Of a stretch of DNA of 64,000 nt, positions 21,901 to 35,356 are shown piece after piece. This DNA is from Topomyia yanbarensis (Eukaryota; Arthropoda; Insecta; Diptera; Culicidae). Each line of letters opens with the position of its first letter. Position 1 is the stretch's first letter. The stretch is from positions 211,532,546-211,596,545 of the forward strand of contig NC_080670.1 in the NCBI RefSeq assembly GCF_030247195.1. The letters are read 5' to 3'. The position numbers and the translations under genes are program-made. Under the pieces are notes generated by a model that worked only from the letters and a program-made list of their open reading frames with translations, did no database searches and had not been told where the DNA came from.

Positions 21901-22268
21901 ATATACGTACACTCGAAGGTTGCCTTCGTGAAAAATATGTTTGATTCTGACAAGTATTTGCTATAAGCAAAATATTCGGGCCGAATATATAAGTATTAAA
22001 AAATAACAAGGAACGATCTCACCAACGTCTTGCTCTGAATAATTTAATTCATGACATTTCTGGGAACTATCAACAAAAGAAAATAGTTGCAGCATCTCGG
22101 TGCAGAAGGTGATGGCTGCTGATTTTAAGTGGAACGAACGAGCGTATTTTATGGCAGCTCGAATCACGCACATACAGGCTACAAGCGACAATAAAATTAC
22201 TACGCCAAATTTCCGAGATATTTTAACCATCTAGCTCAACAGAAGAAACGTTCTTATCTGTTGTCTTG
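18936..22268. other. Intergenic or intronic sequence without recognisable transposons
   Basis: Parts are GC-richer (19720-20220, 20700-21070) with GCT/CTG triplet runs near 20800-20820 and 20985-21000. A perfect 10-bp hairpin, GCTTGCATGC and GCATGCAAGC, is at 20429-20458. TTGCGCTAGC is repeated at about 20027-20041. ORFs of 60-90 codons overlap on both strands, as expected from composition. No family match is seen. Confidence 0.4.
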
Positions 22269-23530
22269 CAACAGGATACATTCCATTAGCGTGGCGGGAA
22301 ATAATGGTAAAATTCATTCCCAAAGGTGACCGCGTTAATTATGAGAAGACAAAGAGCTTTAGGTCAATCAGTCTGACCTGCTTCCTTCTCACATCAGTGG
22401 AACGTTTATTCAACACCACATTCGGGATGTTAGCTTGGGCGAGTATTCGCTTCATGAAATGCAACATGCATATCAGCGGGTAAAGTCTACTAACTCCCTG
22501 TTACACAATGTTGTCAACAACATTGAAGAAGTTTTTTCCCAAGAGTTATCAAGCTTAGGATTGAAGATGCTTTTGACAACGTGTCTCGAATCCATTTTGG
22601 AAGCAGCACGAGATTATGGAGTAATTTTATTTGTCACGAACTGGATACACGTAATGCTTAGTAACCGACATCTGTGCTCATCGTTAAATCAAGTATAGAT
22701 AAGGAAGCTGCAGATGTCCTCAGGGTGGTGTGCCGTCACTACTTTTACGGAACCTTGTCGCCGATGGCTTTTCGAGGAAACTTAATGACCTTGGTTTTGT
22801 TAGACCAATACTGGTAAAAAGTGCGTTCACGACAACACCTACTGCTGCTCTAGAGGTTCTCTTGAACATAAAACCACTGTTTCTGAAACAAGAAGCACTT
22901 TCACGTGCATACCGTCTTAAGGTTACTGAGTTCTGGAACAGTAACCCAATAGATTGTGCGATTAACCACACAAGACTGTGGCCCCAAATTATTACTTGGG
23001 ATAAGAAATCGCATGTCGAACGTAAATCGAAGAAATTAGAATTTCAATGCTATCTATATTTTATGGGTATCCGGTGATTTCGGTATTACTGCAAATGGAT
23101 GGACGGAAGAATTGGCTAGAGTGGGTGCTGCGACTGACTTCGTCGGTCCAAAACCCGTTCTACCACTGTCAATAAAGCATTTGATTTGCTCTTGGGCTAC
23201 AGCCGAGAATGCCAACCATTGGCGTAGCCAGAAAATTTGCGTTCAAGCAAAAACTTTTCTTCCGGATGTGAGTCCGAAAAAGTCAAAGAATTTGTTGCAT
23301 TTTCCCAAGCTGTTACAATATTCTGGTTAGGGCATTGACTGGACATTGCAAACTCAATTATCACATGGCGACTATTCCGCGTGCTGAGTATTATTCGTGT
23401 GATCTTCGTGAATCCGAATACGGAACCACTGCATATTATTGGATATGTAACTGCCCTGCACTAATGCCATTGCGTATCCGGATTATTGGTTGGAGCATAT
23501 GTACAGAGAGCTAAAACTCAAGGTTATACT
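22269..23530 (+). pseudogene. Degenerate non-LTR retrotransposon ORF2 (RT to C-terminus)
   Basis: Plus-strand frames read in order: IPKGDRVNYEKTKSFRSISL (the reverse transcriptase entry motif), HAYQRVKSTNSLLHN, ILEAARDYGV, a CPQGG-like block with frameshifts, and LVADGFSRKLNDLGF. Next comes TPTAALEVLLNIKPL, then WATAENANHW and a Cys/His tail. This is the layout of a LINE reverse transcriptase with RNase H, as in the I/R1/LOA group. The catalytic YADD motif and part of the palm are missing, replaced by a direct jump to TPTAALEVL. Multiple frameshifts and stops make it dead. Confidence 0.8.
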
Positions 23531-23741
23531 ATTGTTTCTAACCCACTGCGGGAAAGAGCTATAGGCTTTACCAGAAGAGTTCATTATTCCTTCGAGAGTG
23601 AAGAATCCAAACTATTTGTTTTACTGCGGAATACACCATGTGTCTCTAAAAAGCTTAGAAAAACTAATGGACACAGCTATAGATAAGAAAATGTATATCT
23701 TCTATTTTTGTTTGCAGTAATTTTCCTGATGCAGTGAAAAT

Positions 23742-23916
23742 GCAAGCTAGTGGGTTACTCCATGTAAATTGTCGAAAAATCCCATACAAACCTGAAATAA
23801 ATTGGTTCTATAGTTCAAATTTAGAGCAGATACTGGTGAAACTAGGAATCGACTCAGGAGTGGGCCGAGATTTTGAAAATTCGTTTGATTTCTGGGCAAC
23901 CTAGTATACAAAGTTT
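23742..23916 (-). mobile_element. Solo arm of the palindromic hAT-like element
   Basis: The bases match one arm of the 1.17-kb palindrome at 38691-39856: CCATGTAAATTGTCGAAAAA, TAGGAATCGACTCAGG, GTGGGCCGA, and a terminal TTTCTGGGCAACCTAG. Only the outer ~175 bases of an arm are present. It separates the two LINE remnants. Confidence 0.75.
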
Positions 23917-24149
23917 TCAAGTATGCATTCGATTGTGTTGAACACTCTCTTCTACTGGCCAAGAGCGCTTCGTCAAATGTTGTAGGGTTGCTTCAATCGT
24001 ATTCTTTGGAATGTTTTTTTTTACTTGGGACACAATTCAGTACCTAGGTAGCTAGGGCAAAGAGCGCCGGGATTTTGGGGGCTCCGCACATAATTCTCAT
24101 TTACTAGCATTAACAATATATTTATTTAAGGAAACTGCTTCTGTGACAG

Positions 24150-25740
24150 TACTTGGCTCGACTATCGACATGGACGAATTCCTTTAATTGAAATCTGCAA
24201 AACAATGAATACTCTGGCCTGGGCGAAGCTTAAAAATAGTGCTGTAAAGATCCACCACCAAACATCTGGACAGTAATCCGGGAATGGAATCAGTAATGGA
24301 CAACGGACGCGGAAGCTGTTCGAAACGATCACTTATCTTTTCTTAGCACCATTGTGTACTGGAAGGAACGCAAATCGATACCGTCACTATTGTCACTGAA
24401 TCCGAACTGCGATCGCTTAGATACTGCTATTGACATCAATCCATTCAAAAAGCATTCCGTCATCCCGAATGGCTAGATCAATGTCGGATGGCTTGTGTAG
24501 ACAACTTTCAATATTAAGCAACAAAGTAGTCTTTACAAACAAATTCGCTAGAATTACTTGGTTCTTCGCTTTCCTGTATCAGTGAAATTGGGCTCGACCT
24601 GTACTCACTGGTCATTTTTTCAGCTCGGTGATGTGTTTCCGCAGACCCCTAATATTCCATTGAAGGGCGAAGTATTAGTATCTCCACTGACGAAAGTCGC
24701 TTTGTTTCGAGGTGTCTTCGCCAACGGAATGCCAGGAGGTAAATAGCGAAAACTGAATATCCAGGAGATTGAGAGTCCTCTTCACCTGGTTGATCCCTTC
24801 GTCTTGAAGCTACTTTCTTTTCTTCCCTAACCAGTTACTCGTTGGATTCGTAGTGGTTACATCTGAAAAGTTAGGAACCGCAACGGTAAATTTCCATACT
24901 CTTACTTCCAGGATTACTGGCAGCGACTGGGGGAAAACTATGTAGTTTTTGTTGCTTGCTGCTTCGAACGCTACTGTTGTCGTGATAGCTGCGACGTCTC
25001 GGTGAGCTTCCATCAGTCGAAAGCAAACTTTCATGTGGAAGGAGAGTGTGGTCGATGCTATCAGTCAAACCTGAAAATGTGTTTAACGCATTAATATCCG
25101 CAAGAGGGTTGGCACGGTAGGAACTAACCTGAGCTAGCCCCACACTGCCAACCATTGGCATTCAAACTACACTATTATACTCACCGACTGTGATCGGCGC
25201 TGGGGCAAGACATTGCGTAGTTTTGTATTGTTAGTTAAAGTCAACATCAACGGGTTGGGATAAGACGGCACGGATAGTTATATCCGTGTGCTTGCATTAC
25301 ATGTACTACTTTTCTCACTTCCATGGATAAAAATAAGATTTATCGAATAGGCTGTATGAGAGGCGTCTCACTAATCTCAAGTTTATCGTTCAAACAACCT
25401 AGGTGTGCGATTTCGTTGGCGGTAGTAGCGCTCTCCTTGCTGACGGACTCAGATTATCCAATGAGATTATCCTGGGTTTGCTGAACAGGGTGTTTTGCTT
25501 CTGCGGTCTGTCTTTTTTCGAATATGTATTAGAAGTTCGATTTTGTTATCTGCTGTTCTGTGACTTTCCTTGGTTGGCGAACTGTTGTTTTATTTATTGG
25601 GAGTATGCTCTCGTTAGCTTGACTTTTTGGTCCTGGCCTTTGGTCTCTGTTTGAAGTTCTACAATCTACTTTTCTGGCAGAATTTCGAATCACTTTCATT
25701 TTAATGGATCTGATGACCGCTGGCGTTACGGTACCTCTGG
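24150..25740 (-). pseudogene. Jockey-like LINE remnant (ORF1 tail and endonuclease)
   Basis: On the minus strand QWNIRGL (24641-24667) marks the start of an ORF2 endonuclease and QLPRPL (near 24300-24326) matches the segment just before its GDFN site. Upstream, at higher coordinates, are Ser/Lys/Gln-rich frames of an ORF1-like protein (24810-25160 and scattered up to 25740). Frameshifts are many. The reverse transcriptase part is absent, the fragment ending near the palindromic-element arm. Clade assignment is tentative. Confidence 0.45.
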
Positions 25741-28700
25741 AACATTAAACTATTGTGATTATCTCTGAAATAAACTAAATAAGGAAACAATAAAACCAAA
25801 TTTATTATATTGTTAGTAAATATATGACGATTGCAGCCAAATTTTAAATAAAGCCAGAGCGATTATGTTTCTATGGTATTATGAATGAGTCTTAAAAATG
25901 TTAGCCACCCACCGACCGCGAAGATGTCGAAATAATGACATTTATTTTGCATTCGTTCGATTTTTGCTTCTGCATAACTTCCACCTGGTTCGACAAAAAT
26001 ATCCAAATCGAACTACAGCGAAATCGGCTTCTTTCAAAGATGCTAGAAAAGGACCCCCATCAAAGTTTAAAGTTCCCACGGGGTATTGTTCGATCGCCTG
26101 TTCACCGTCCACGCTTGACCAGTGATTGCATTTCCTGCTCGTGAGGACGTCATACCAAACCTGCCGCTAGAGTCCCAACTAGTGCATGTACACCCATTGT
26201 TTCCGAGCCCTTTCGTGAAAAGAAACCAAATCTTCACAAGAGCAACCCTTTAATAATCTCATTGTTCTACTCGTCGCGCGTATAGTTCATCAAAAGGTGC
26301 GGCGACAACGACGGTCGAGTCCGGAGGCGATGGCTCACCCACAACAGTTCCGCTCAACTTGACCCCGCACACACACACACACACCGAATGGATTGGTGAT
26401 AGGAAGGAAACAAACAAACGAAATCGTTCCACATGATTGAACACCATGTTGGAAATTTGCACTGAGTGGAAAGAAGGTACTCCGGCGGGTACCTCTTCCC
26501 GCCGGCATAACAATAATAACGATACGACTTTATTATTATTTATAGGCTACGAACGCATTGTTTTGCTCCCGCCGCGCTTCGCGACCGGAACGCGAAAACA
26601 CACCGTATGAACGTAGGTCATAAAAGCAAAAAACACGTTTCCCGGTTTCCCCCTCGCGAATCGTATCCGGACGCAGCACTAGCAGTGTAGGTGTTCTATA
26701 TTTCGATATCAACTGATATCATTAATGATGCCCGTTTTTTGCCAATATTGACTGTCATTGGAGGGTTCGAATAAAAATGATTTATTTACTGTTAGTGCGG
26801 TCGTATCCGATAGTAGAACTTACCTGAAATAAAAGAGAAAATGGTAGCAATTAGTTGGTTGTAAAAATGGGTTTATGTGATTAATAACAAGACAAAAACT
26901 GGTGCAAATGGCACGTTACAGGAGTAGTTTAATCTCATGCAAAGTGAATTCTTGAAAAACTAGGTGGTTTGATAGTTCTGAAAACAAACAATACCAGCAC
27001 TATGCACCTCTTCAACGGTTTTCACAGCACAGTTTATTAGAAAGTTAGAATAATGTGAGATTGAATCTCCAAAAGATTTGTTTTCATCACCACTTCTACT
27101 GATAAATTCGTATACAAACATACACACGAACGACGTTTGTACTCAAGCGATGCCTACTTCGATCCACGCAGTGGTTCATTTCATTGGCTGTTTTACGACG
27201 ATGTGTACTACAAACCATGGCGTTCTATGTAATTAAAAGAATCATAATTCATCGGGTTTCGAGGATCTACCATTTTTTGAGCTTGAACGGAGTTAGAGAA
27301 AAATTCAACCACCTCAAATTGAATAATTAAAAATAAAAGACCAATATCTCAAGCCACGATCCTCAATGACAGCGGACAATCGAAATTGAAACCTTCTGCT
27401 CCTATCGCGCCTTGTTTTCACCAGCTGAATAAGCAAAAGCTTGCCATCATTATCTGCTCGTTCGGGTGTCCCACCGTATCCGGCTGGATCATAAACAGCG
27501 AGCAACAATCACGAAAACGGACAAAAAACAGGGTTATGAATTGAGCGAGAGAGAATAAGAATACCAACCCCTTAACATAATTGTTTGCGAGAAAACTGGG
27601 AAATTCGATTAGGATTTTCTATCCTTGTTCCGTGCAGGAGCATCTCCGCTTGAGTGAAATTGAAAAGTGAGAGAGCGGAAAAGCTGGGTAAGAAGGCCAA
27701 TTAACATCAACACTAGTCCAACCTTCAACAACCTTCGGGAGGATCTCGGCAAAAGGATTCCTATCCTATGCTCACGAGACACGAATACCGCGTTCACTGT
27801 GTGCGTGAGTTGATTTCGTGAGAGAATGTAAAATGTTTCTCACTCGTCCCGTACGAGAGTGAGAATAGCTCACGTAAGCGATACACAAAATTCGTCTCAG
27901 CAACAAGTTGGCAATTTGTTGTGCGAAGCTAGTGCCTCCGGCTCCCGACGAAATTTAGTTGATTTGTACAACACGGTTTGAGTGTCTAGGGAACCAAAAA
28001 ACCTGCCGTCAACACATTTAAGTGTTCTCTCATTTCTCATACCCTTTGGAACGACTACCAAAGGTCGACGAGACCCGTAATATCAATTTTCATTTAAACA
28101 TACTATCATATCCAATTTGACGAATAATTGACACCCATCCGTCATATTTTCTCTATCTATTCGATCTGCCTTCCTGTCTTTAACCAGTCACCCGGCGATA
28201 ATCCCGCAAATCCTGCTGCGAAGAAAGTCCGATCCGAAACTCCTTGCGGCGATGTACATAACAAACGAATCAATCAATTTTATTGATTTTTCCTTCCATT
28301 ATGTTCCTCCTTTACCTACTGCAGCCTACCACCAATCGCGCGCCTCGGTACAGTATCTCCGCACTAATCACCCCCGTCCTTTGTCCAGTCGATGATTTTT
28401 CCTTCTACTAATCCCATCCACTACCAGATCAGCAGGGTTCCACCGTATGTCTTCGACGACGACAACGACGACGACCATGGCCCCAGGCGGCAGCTCATGT
28501 CAATACATGTTCTCAGCACAGCATAAAGCAGCATCGATGCCTTCTTCTATATCCTGGACAACGACGACGACAACGATGATGACCCAACCGGACCGTTCGT
28601 TCTTTTTGTCCCTTTGTCACTACTAGTTGTCCTTCTATCTAGTCACAACAGTTCGAACTCAAAATTGAATCCCTTCCGGTGTGGCGTTCGTTGTTGGTCT

Positions 28701-30111
28701 TTCTCTCGCTTTCTTTTCCCGCACTGTTCGTCGTCGTGATGAGAAGGCAAAGTCCTTTTTTCTAACCCCCCCCCCCCCCCCCCCCAAACCAACACGCTTT
28801 AAACTTTCCGATGTCGTTCTCGATGGCGCTGATGGTGATGATGATGATGATGATGGTTATGTCGTTGAGTTGCTTTGGTTTGGTACGTAGAGGGGGAAGG
28901 TTTAGGAGCTTTCAACTCGGAGCCAGCCGGCAGCGTTCTTTATTTGTTCCGATAAATCTATTTTTGATTGTGACATTAATTGAATGATACGCTTGTCGAC
29001 TGTATATTGGGTCGTTTTCCGGAGGGCTAATATTTGTGAGTTGCTTCTTTTTAACTCAATGTGGTGTGAGTGGGGAATTGAACATAAACTGGCACAAAGT
29101 CAAAACCTGCTCAGATTTTTTCTGTTATAATCTCCCACGAAGAAGGGGAATATATCAAATGTTTTGCCACCTAATATATTTTACACAATAAAAAAATATC
29201 TCATCAATGCTGTTTAGCGAGCAAATTGGATTAAATCAAATTTGTGCGTGATGGGCACTATACCTAATTTTAACAAGTTGTACTTTGTGTTTTGTGTACT
29301 TCTCATCTGTAGCTAAAGTAGCAGTAGTAATACACCAACTTGGACCGTTTGTTTGATACTAAATCCAAAAATGTATATAACCTACGTATACAGTTCAAAT
29401 GATTGGTCGGTACTGACGTCCCGATAGTACAGCAGCTCTGATTTTACGGATTAGACCATAACAAAATCAAAATATTTTATGGCTTTGGCAGCCAATGGGC
29501 AATAACGCGTTGATGTTAAGTGACTTGCCTTTGGTTTCGCACAATCTATTTGCCAAACACCGCAATACGAACAAGAGCATTGTCTCCTTAAATGTAAATT
29601 GCACTGAACAGCACTATATCTATCATTGTATTCTGAATGTTTGATTGGTAAACCGACTACAGCAATCGAGATGAAAACAAAGTAGCTCAGTATATTTATT
29701 CCAATTTACCATATGTCATTTAAATTTTAGGATGAATTTGAGTAACATGCCCGACATTTGCGATTGAATCCTTCCACCATGTAGTCATTTCTGGTACGTT
29801 TTTCTCAATTTTTTCTATTTCCTCGTAATTTTCTTTTCGCCCTTTGTCTCTCTTTTAGTCTTCCAAAGGTCGCGCTTTACCATGACCCAATAGGTTTCGA
29901 TCAAACGGAGCTCAGCATAGTTTGATCAAGTCTTTTGGTATTGGAGTTATTGACATGGTACCTCTGACAACGAATGGTTCACTACGTTTGTCATAGATGG
30001 TCCTTCGAATTTCGCTGTCTAGAAAATGCGTTCTGGAAACACTCTGCTGGCGTTCGTCTCGATTTGAAAAGCTTTGTACCTTGTACGCTTTCAATCCGAA
30101 CCGCTTATTGG

Positions 30112-30157
<46 letters not shown>

Positions 30158-30540
30158 TTTTCTGTACAATATTATTGGGTTTTGTTCAGTGCCTGTCTTG
30201 TGGTCCACTGTAAGCCATTTCTGGATTCTTTGGAGCATCTTGGAACCGGTCGAGATGTATATTCATCACTTTTCCTAAGGAGCGATCAAAATCCTTTTCT
30301 GAACGATTTATTGATTTTCATCCACATCTCACCGACAACTGCACGAATGAGCGAATGGCGAATGTAAACAATATACCTTAAATATAAATTGGATAAAATT
30401 TGGTTAATTTAGGTCAAGCATAAAAAAATAACACAAATTTGAAAATGTAGCCATAATTAGCGACTCACTCTTTGTTTGTTTTGGGTATAATCGAACTACA
30501 TGTTCCAGAGTATTGTATATTCTACTCAACTTATCATTAA
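25741..30540. other. Long region without recognisable genes; several simple repeats
   Basis: Sequence between 26000 and 28900 is GC-richer in places and looks largely single-copy. It contains (CA)n at 26368-26384, a 20-base C run at 28766-28785, (GAT)n at 28837-28855 and (CT)n at 30113-30154. CGA/CAA triplet runs lie at 28450-28475 and 28560-28580. The ORF at 28681-28890 spans the C run and the GAT run and is a composition artefact. I see no splice-supported exons. Confidence 0.4.
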
Positions 30541-32163
30541 CCCTCGAGCACTCGCGCTGTTGTACTTTGTACAACACTTCGGGATTTTTCGTTATCATTT
30601 AGTTGCAAAGACATTTATCAATGCCAAACCACTATGTATTTCCCGGAAAACATGTTTTAGACAAAATACACTAATTTTTGTACACTGATATACCTCAAGT
30701 GCAACAATACAATCTGAAAGCGTTTGATGAAACCAGACCTGCGATGTGGGAAGTTCGACCAAACAATATTCTGTTCAATATATCTCGTGATCTCGATCAT
30801 GTGGAGGGTTACTTCCTTCGGCAAACTTGTTCAGAAAATCAAGAGCTAGTCAATGGAAGATAAAGTAGTTTGATATAAAATTCTGCCGCTAGGTGACACC
30901 GGTGTGCATTTTATTTTTTCAGCTTACTATATCTCAAGATCTAGATTTTTTAGAAAGTCAGTATCTTCGACGAGATTGCTAAGCAGATCAAAACCTATGA
31001 GGTGGTATACCGGCTGCTTCAGAAAACTACCGTTAGGCGGCGCTAGTGAGCATGTCAGTTGTTCAACCAAATGTATCTCAATTCCCTGATTTTTTAGCGA
31101 GTAAGTGCATTCAGAAAAGTTGCTCACAAGATTAAAACCTTCAAAGTGGTAAATCGAATAATATGGGATTCTTCCACTAGGAGGCGCTAGTGAATTTGAG
31201 CATGTAATTTTTTCGACCCACTGTATCTCAGTTTCCTGTCTCTTTGGAAAGTCGTTGTTCTCTTTTTTCTACGAACTAAAACCGAAAATGGTGAATGTCA
31301 ACAAAGGGAAAGAATAGATCGATATTCCGAAAATAAGTTCACTAAATTTTCAGATCACGTTCCTCTAACGAAACCAAACTAATTTATTCGTTTATAATTT
31401 TGGAATACGCAAAGAAATTAAGATTCGGAAGTCGGTGTGCCATTTTTGTAACACCAATCAACCACTCAGGATGGTAATGTGTAAAAGGGGCTGCTTATAA
31501 CATGCACAGAAATAATGACACAACCTTCTTAAGTACAGAAAAATGCTAAACAAACACAATTGTTCTCCAATTTCTTCAACGCACTGATTTGATTCGAAAA
31601 TAGTATAGCTCACTTATGACATGAATTATACTATCGTACTTCTAAATAGTCGCAATCTTGAGATTCAGAAATCATGAATATGCATGCTCACTAGCGCTAC
31701 CTAGTGGCTGAATCCTAAACTATTCAGTGTTTCGCTTCGTGGGTCTTTATCTCTTGTGCAACTATACCGAAGATACAATCCTGAAAATCAGGAATTCGAG
31801 ATACAGTAGGCCAAAAATGGTAGGGGCACTAGCGCCACGTAGCGGCCGAATATCGAACTATTTCGCATATCATCACCGATCACCAGAACAACATTGCCGA
31901 AGACACATATCTGCTGAAAAATCAGACACTTTAGATACAGTAGATCGAAAAAAAATAATGTTTACTAGTGCCGCCTGGCGGTAGAATTCCATCATGTTAA
32001 TTCGCCCATCCGAAAGGCCATTTTCTACTGCCCAAGTTTGCAGAAGAAAGTAGTGCTCTAAATGATACGGTTCACGAAGTATTCTAAAGACTATCTGTGT
32101 TGTACAAAGTACATCGCGCGAGTGCTCGTGTTACAAAATTTGGCGCGAGTGCCGGAGGGTTAA
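30537..32163. mobile_element. 1.6-kb TTAA-flanked foldback element
   Basis: The element proper is 30541-32159, bounded on both sides by TTAA (30537-30540 and 32160-32163). Ends read CCCTCGAGCACTCGCGC and, reverse-complemented, CCCTCCGGCACTCGCGCC. TTGTACTTTGTACAA occurs in both arms. Each arm then carries 2-3 tandem copies of a ~170-bp unit with GGCGCTAGTG and a following CTGTATCTCA..TTCCTGATTTTT block, in mirror orientation. TTAA target sites are a hallmark of piggyBac-type transposition. No transposase frame is present, so it would be non-autonomous. Confidence 0.8.
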
Positions 32164-34600
32164 CAAAACAAAACCTGTTAATGTTACTTAAAAGGTCGAA
32201 TGATTCTCTCATGTAACATGTAATAAAACCCGGTAAAGTAATTGACTAAACGCTGAGTGAGACGACATCGTCTGCTCTTTATGATAGGAGCGGCTCGGAA
32301 CAGCGATTATTACCGAGCGGGCGGCTGCATGAGAAATGCAATGCTTTGTCAGCTTTATCCAAAACCGCCGTAACAATGATATCGTGGCATGCCATATCAT
32401 CAAACTACGACACTCAAAAATGTGTATAAAGATGGATAGATCAATCAACTGGATTGGAACCTCAGAGCATGGATCCCTGTTGAAAACTGAGCGAGCTCGA
32501 GAGCTGCAAAAGGGAATAGTTAAGATAATAGTCCTGCAAGAAATTTAATGACGTTGCATCGTATATTTCGTTAGTACCTTATCTACTTAATTGACGAGTT
32601 GATCGAATGTGAAATAGATTTTGTTGTGCTTGGTAAGTAGTAGTAGATCATCAGATGGAGGTCGGTTAGTGACCGTATCTGCATATTGGGGACAAAGGGC
32701 ACACTTATTAGTTGGGACCTCCTGAACACCGAACGTCGACTCTGGCTAGGTTCTAGGTAAGAAAGAATTATGTTTCTGAACAAACAATAACTATTGAATG
32801 ATGGTGCTCCCGCAGAATAAGCCTAGGCTAAGAGCCGAATGCATGCAGCGACTAGACATCACAATAGGGTACGCTATATTGAGCTGAGAACAATCGGCAA
32901 AAAACGGCAATAATTTAAGAAACAGAGAGAAGTTTGCTAGGAAATATGCGCAAAAAATTTGTAACCTAACCCGTATGAGAAAAAATACCCCGTCGCCACT
33001 TATGATTGGGATGAGAATTTGTTGAAAGTTCCTACAGGAGTAGCTGTCAGGCAAAAGAGGTACTTCAAGTAGCTATTAGATGGGCGATCAAACAGAGAAT
33101 GTACTTTCAGAGAAGGATTGCGGATTATGGAAAAACTGATGATTCACCCTCGCCAGATGTTAGATATGGTAATAAAATAGGCGGGAGTAACTTCTTTCCG
33201 CAATCTTTACGATGTAGATTGCAATTGGTCGGTCTATGACTCCACCATTTCCGGTTGTACTTTCAACTCAACCTTACAATTCGTTAGATTTTACTTATTA
33301 TTGCGAGCAAATCTTGTCTAAACCAAATGTCTGGGCTGTTTGAAAGCGTTGTTGTTTATAAACAATATGGGTATGAAATGGGGAAAAATAAATTATACTG
33401 CGAGCGGTTTCGACCTACACAGTGCCATTTAAGTTCGGTCAATCTATAAACAAGTCTTTAAAGCAACCCTGCGAGGGGTGCTGTAAAAGGGTGTAAGAGA
33501 AGTTGACCAGCTTCGCTGGGTCGGTTCACTTCTCGACAAGTTCCGATATTAACAACAGTTGTGAGTAGATCAGTTACGCAAAAAAGCAACGAACGAACTC
33601 GAAGAAAATCGGGATATCATTGTGTAGAGAGATTTCACCGTGGATGATCTCTGTGACAGAGTGGTTGGGAACTAAATGACTCACGGAAACGGGCATAGGT
33701 ATAGAGAGAAATACCGCTGTCGGGATGCTCTCAGCGCCAGCTAGTAGAGAAATAGAAAAAACAAATATCGCCACGAAGGATAAGAAACCCTACGAAGATG
33801 ATTGTAAGGAGATGTAAGTTGTTATGTTGGATAGGTTCGCGTCTTGGTATGACGATACTGACATGAGCAGCTCAGTAATACCGTGAAGGTTGGACAGCAA
33901 GCAAGAAACAGCACCAATAGAAAAAACCACGAACGATGAACACAAAATAGAAAGAGCTAGGGTGCAATCCCTCCTGAAGTAATACCTAACGACGGGTCCG
34001 GAAGGATAAGGATTGGGAGAAACAAAAGGTTTAGTCGGTAGGCTTCCTAACAACAAACCACCACAGTAACAATCCGACACGGGCGAATGACCTTCAATGT
34101 TAAAGCCCCAAATAAAAAAAAACAAACGAACAGAGCCCGATACTACCATGAGCCACCAGGCAGTAGTGTCCGATCAAGATTCCTTCTCGATAACAGACAT
34201 TCTCCGATTTTAGTTGAGCCGAGTCGACACAAGACTCAGGCCTTCGTGTCTCGGAAAAAATCTTGAACATTTGAGGATTTCTATACCATCATTTTATATA
34301 AGGAACAAAAACACTCAAAATCCTTCCATTGATATTCCTGTGCACGGGCCTTTTTTACAATGGAGAAGACCTTTATGTCCTAGCCCAGTACACGTGCTAT
34401 TGGTAGGGTCCAATCTACCACACGGGGTGCACTGAGGGCGTGTCGGACTCGAATGGTGACCAGCCATTAATACCGACTAAACTCCATTGGGCTCCGCCAT
34501 CATTCCTCCCAGGAACTACCTCTCGGTATTACTTCTGGGGGGATGGCTGTACTAAATGTACTCATTCACTCTCACTCACGCGTTCATACATCCTGTATGA
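32164..34600. other. Unclassified sequence, probably transposon-derived in part
   Basis: Short minus-strand ORFs (32583-33054, 33574-34149) show no family motifs. Sequence around 33960-34500 has a CCCATTG/GGGCTCC character resembling LINE untranslated regions, and may belong to the LINE tail at 35196-35345. Nothing certain is seen. Confidence 0.3.
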
Positions 34601-34975
34601 GGCTTACTTGGGTGCTCTCTCAATCGCACTTTGATTCACTCTCAAACACTCCCACATGAGGCTGACTTTTGTGCTCACCTTTTACGTTCCATGTGAGGCT
34701 GACTTGGGTGCTCACCCTATCACCTGATTCACTCTCAATCGTGCCACTCTATTGTACCTTTGTCACTCCCCCTGGCATCCCATGTGGGACATTTTTCTTA
34801 GGCCCCACTTCTGACATACCATGCGAGGCTGACTTGTGTGCTCACCTTTTTCATTCCTTGCTAGGCTGACTTTTGCGCTAGCCTCTACCATACCTGTGAG
34901 GCTGACTTTTATGCTCACCCTTAACATGCCGTGTGAGACTGACTTGGATGCTCACCCTTTCACTCCTCTGCCACG
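34601..34975. repeat. Degenerate 36-bp tandem repeat
   Basis: A unit with ATGTGAGGCTGACTTGGGTG followed by CTCACCCTTTCA recurs with GGCTGACTT-type cores at 34601, 34660, 34695, 34827, 34864, 34900 and 34937. Adjacent copies are 35-37 bases apart. The array lies just past the stop of the LINE tail on the minus strand, so it is probably part of its 3' UTR. Confidence 0.75.
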
Positions 34976-35195
34976 CCATGAGGTATCGATAGCTAAGTTC
35001 CAACATACTACGCTACGACCCTCCCGTCTTGGCATGAGGCAGTCCACTTATACGCCTATACACTCACTCTTCTGTCTTGCTTCGGGGTGGCTGGGTTTAC
35101 CCCTTACGCGGTTGCCATTCGCTGCGCCAACCTGCCTCGGCATGAACAGACCATTCACTCTCTTTTTTGCGCTTGGCCTTTTTTGCTCCAGCTAA

Positions 35196-35345
35196 CCAAT
35201 CACTAGTTAGCCGTGCCCGTCGTCGGTTGCTCGGTTCGCCAGATTACCTGTAGCCTACTGGCAATCTGGATGGTGGCAGCCGAGACTGCGTTCCACTTCT
35301 CCACCGATTGACACATCCGCTGAATAAGGGTATCAGGGGTTGTGT
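35196..35345 (-). pseudogene. LINE ORF2 C-terminal end
   Basis: The minus strand encodes WDTTPDTLIQRMCQSVEKWN followed by AVSAATIQIASRLQ. A Trp-rich C-terminal helix with an IxxMCxSxxxWxAV pattern is typical of the last residues of LOA/R1-type reverse transcriptases. The copy starts abruptly beside the (TGTA)n run, so it is 5'-truncated. Confidence 0.65.
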
Positions 35346-35356
35346 CCCAGCCACAG

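Noticed and set aside
28681..28890. ORF spanning a C run and a GAT run
   Set aside because: The frame is created by simple repeats (Pro and Asp runs).
30074..30367. Overlapping Ser-Leu-rich ORFs
   Set aside because: All run through the (CT)n microsatellite, which is open in every frame.
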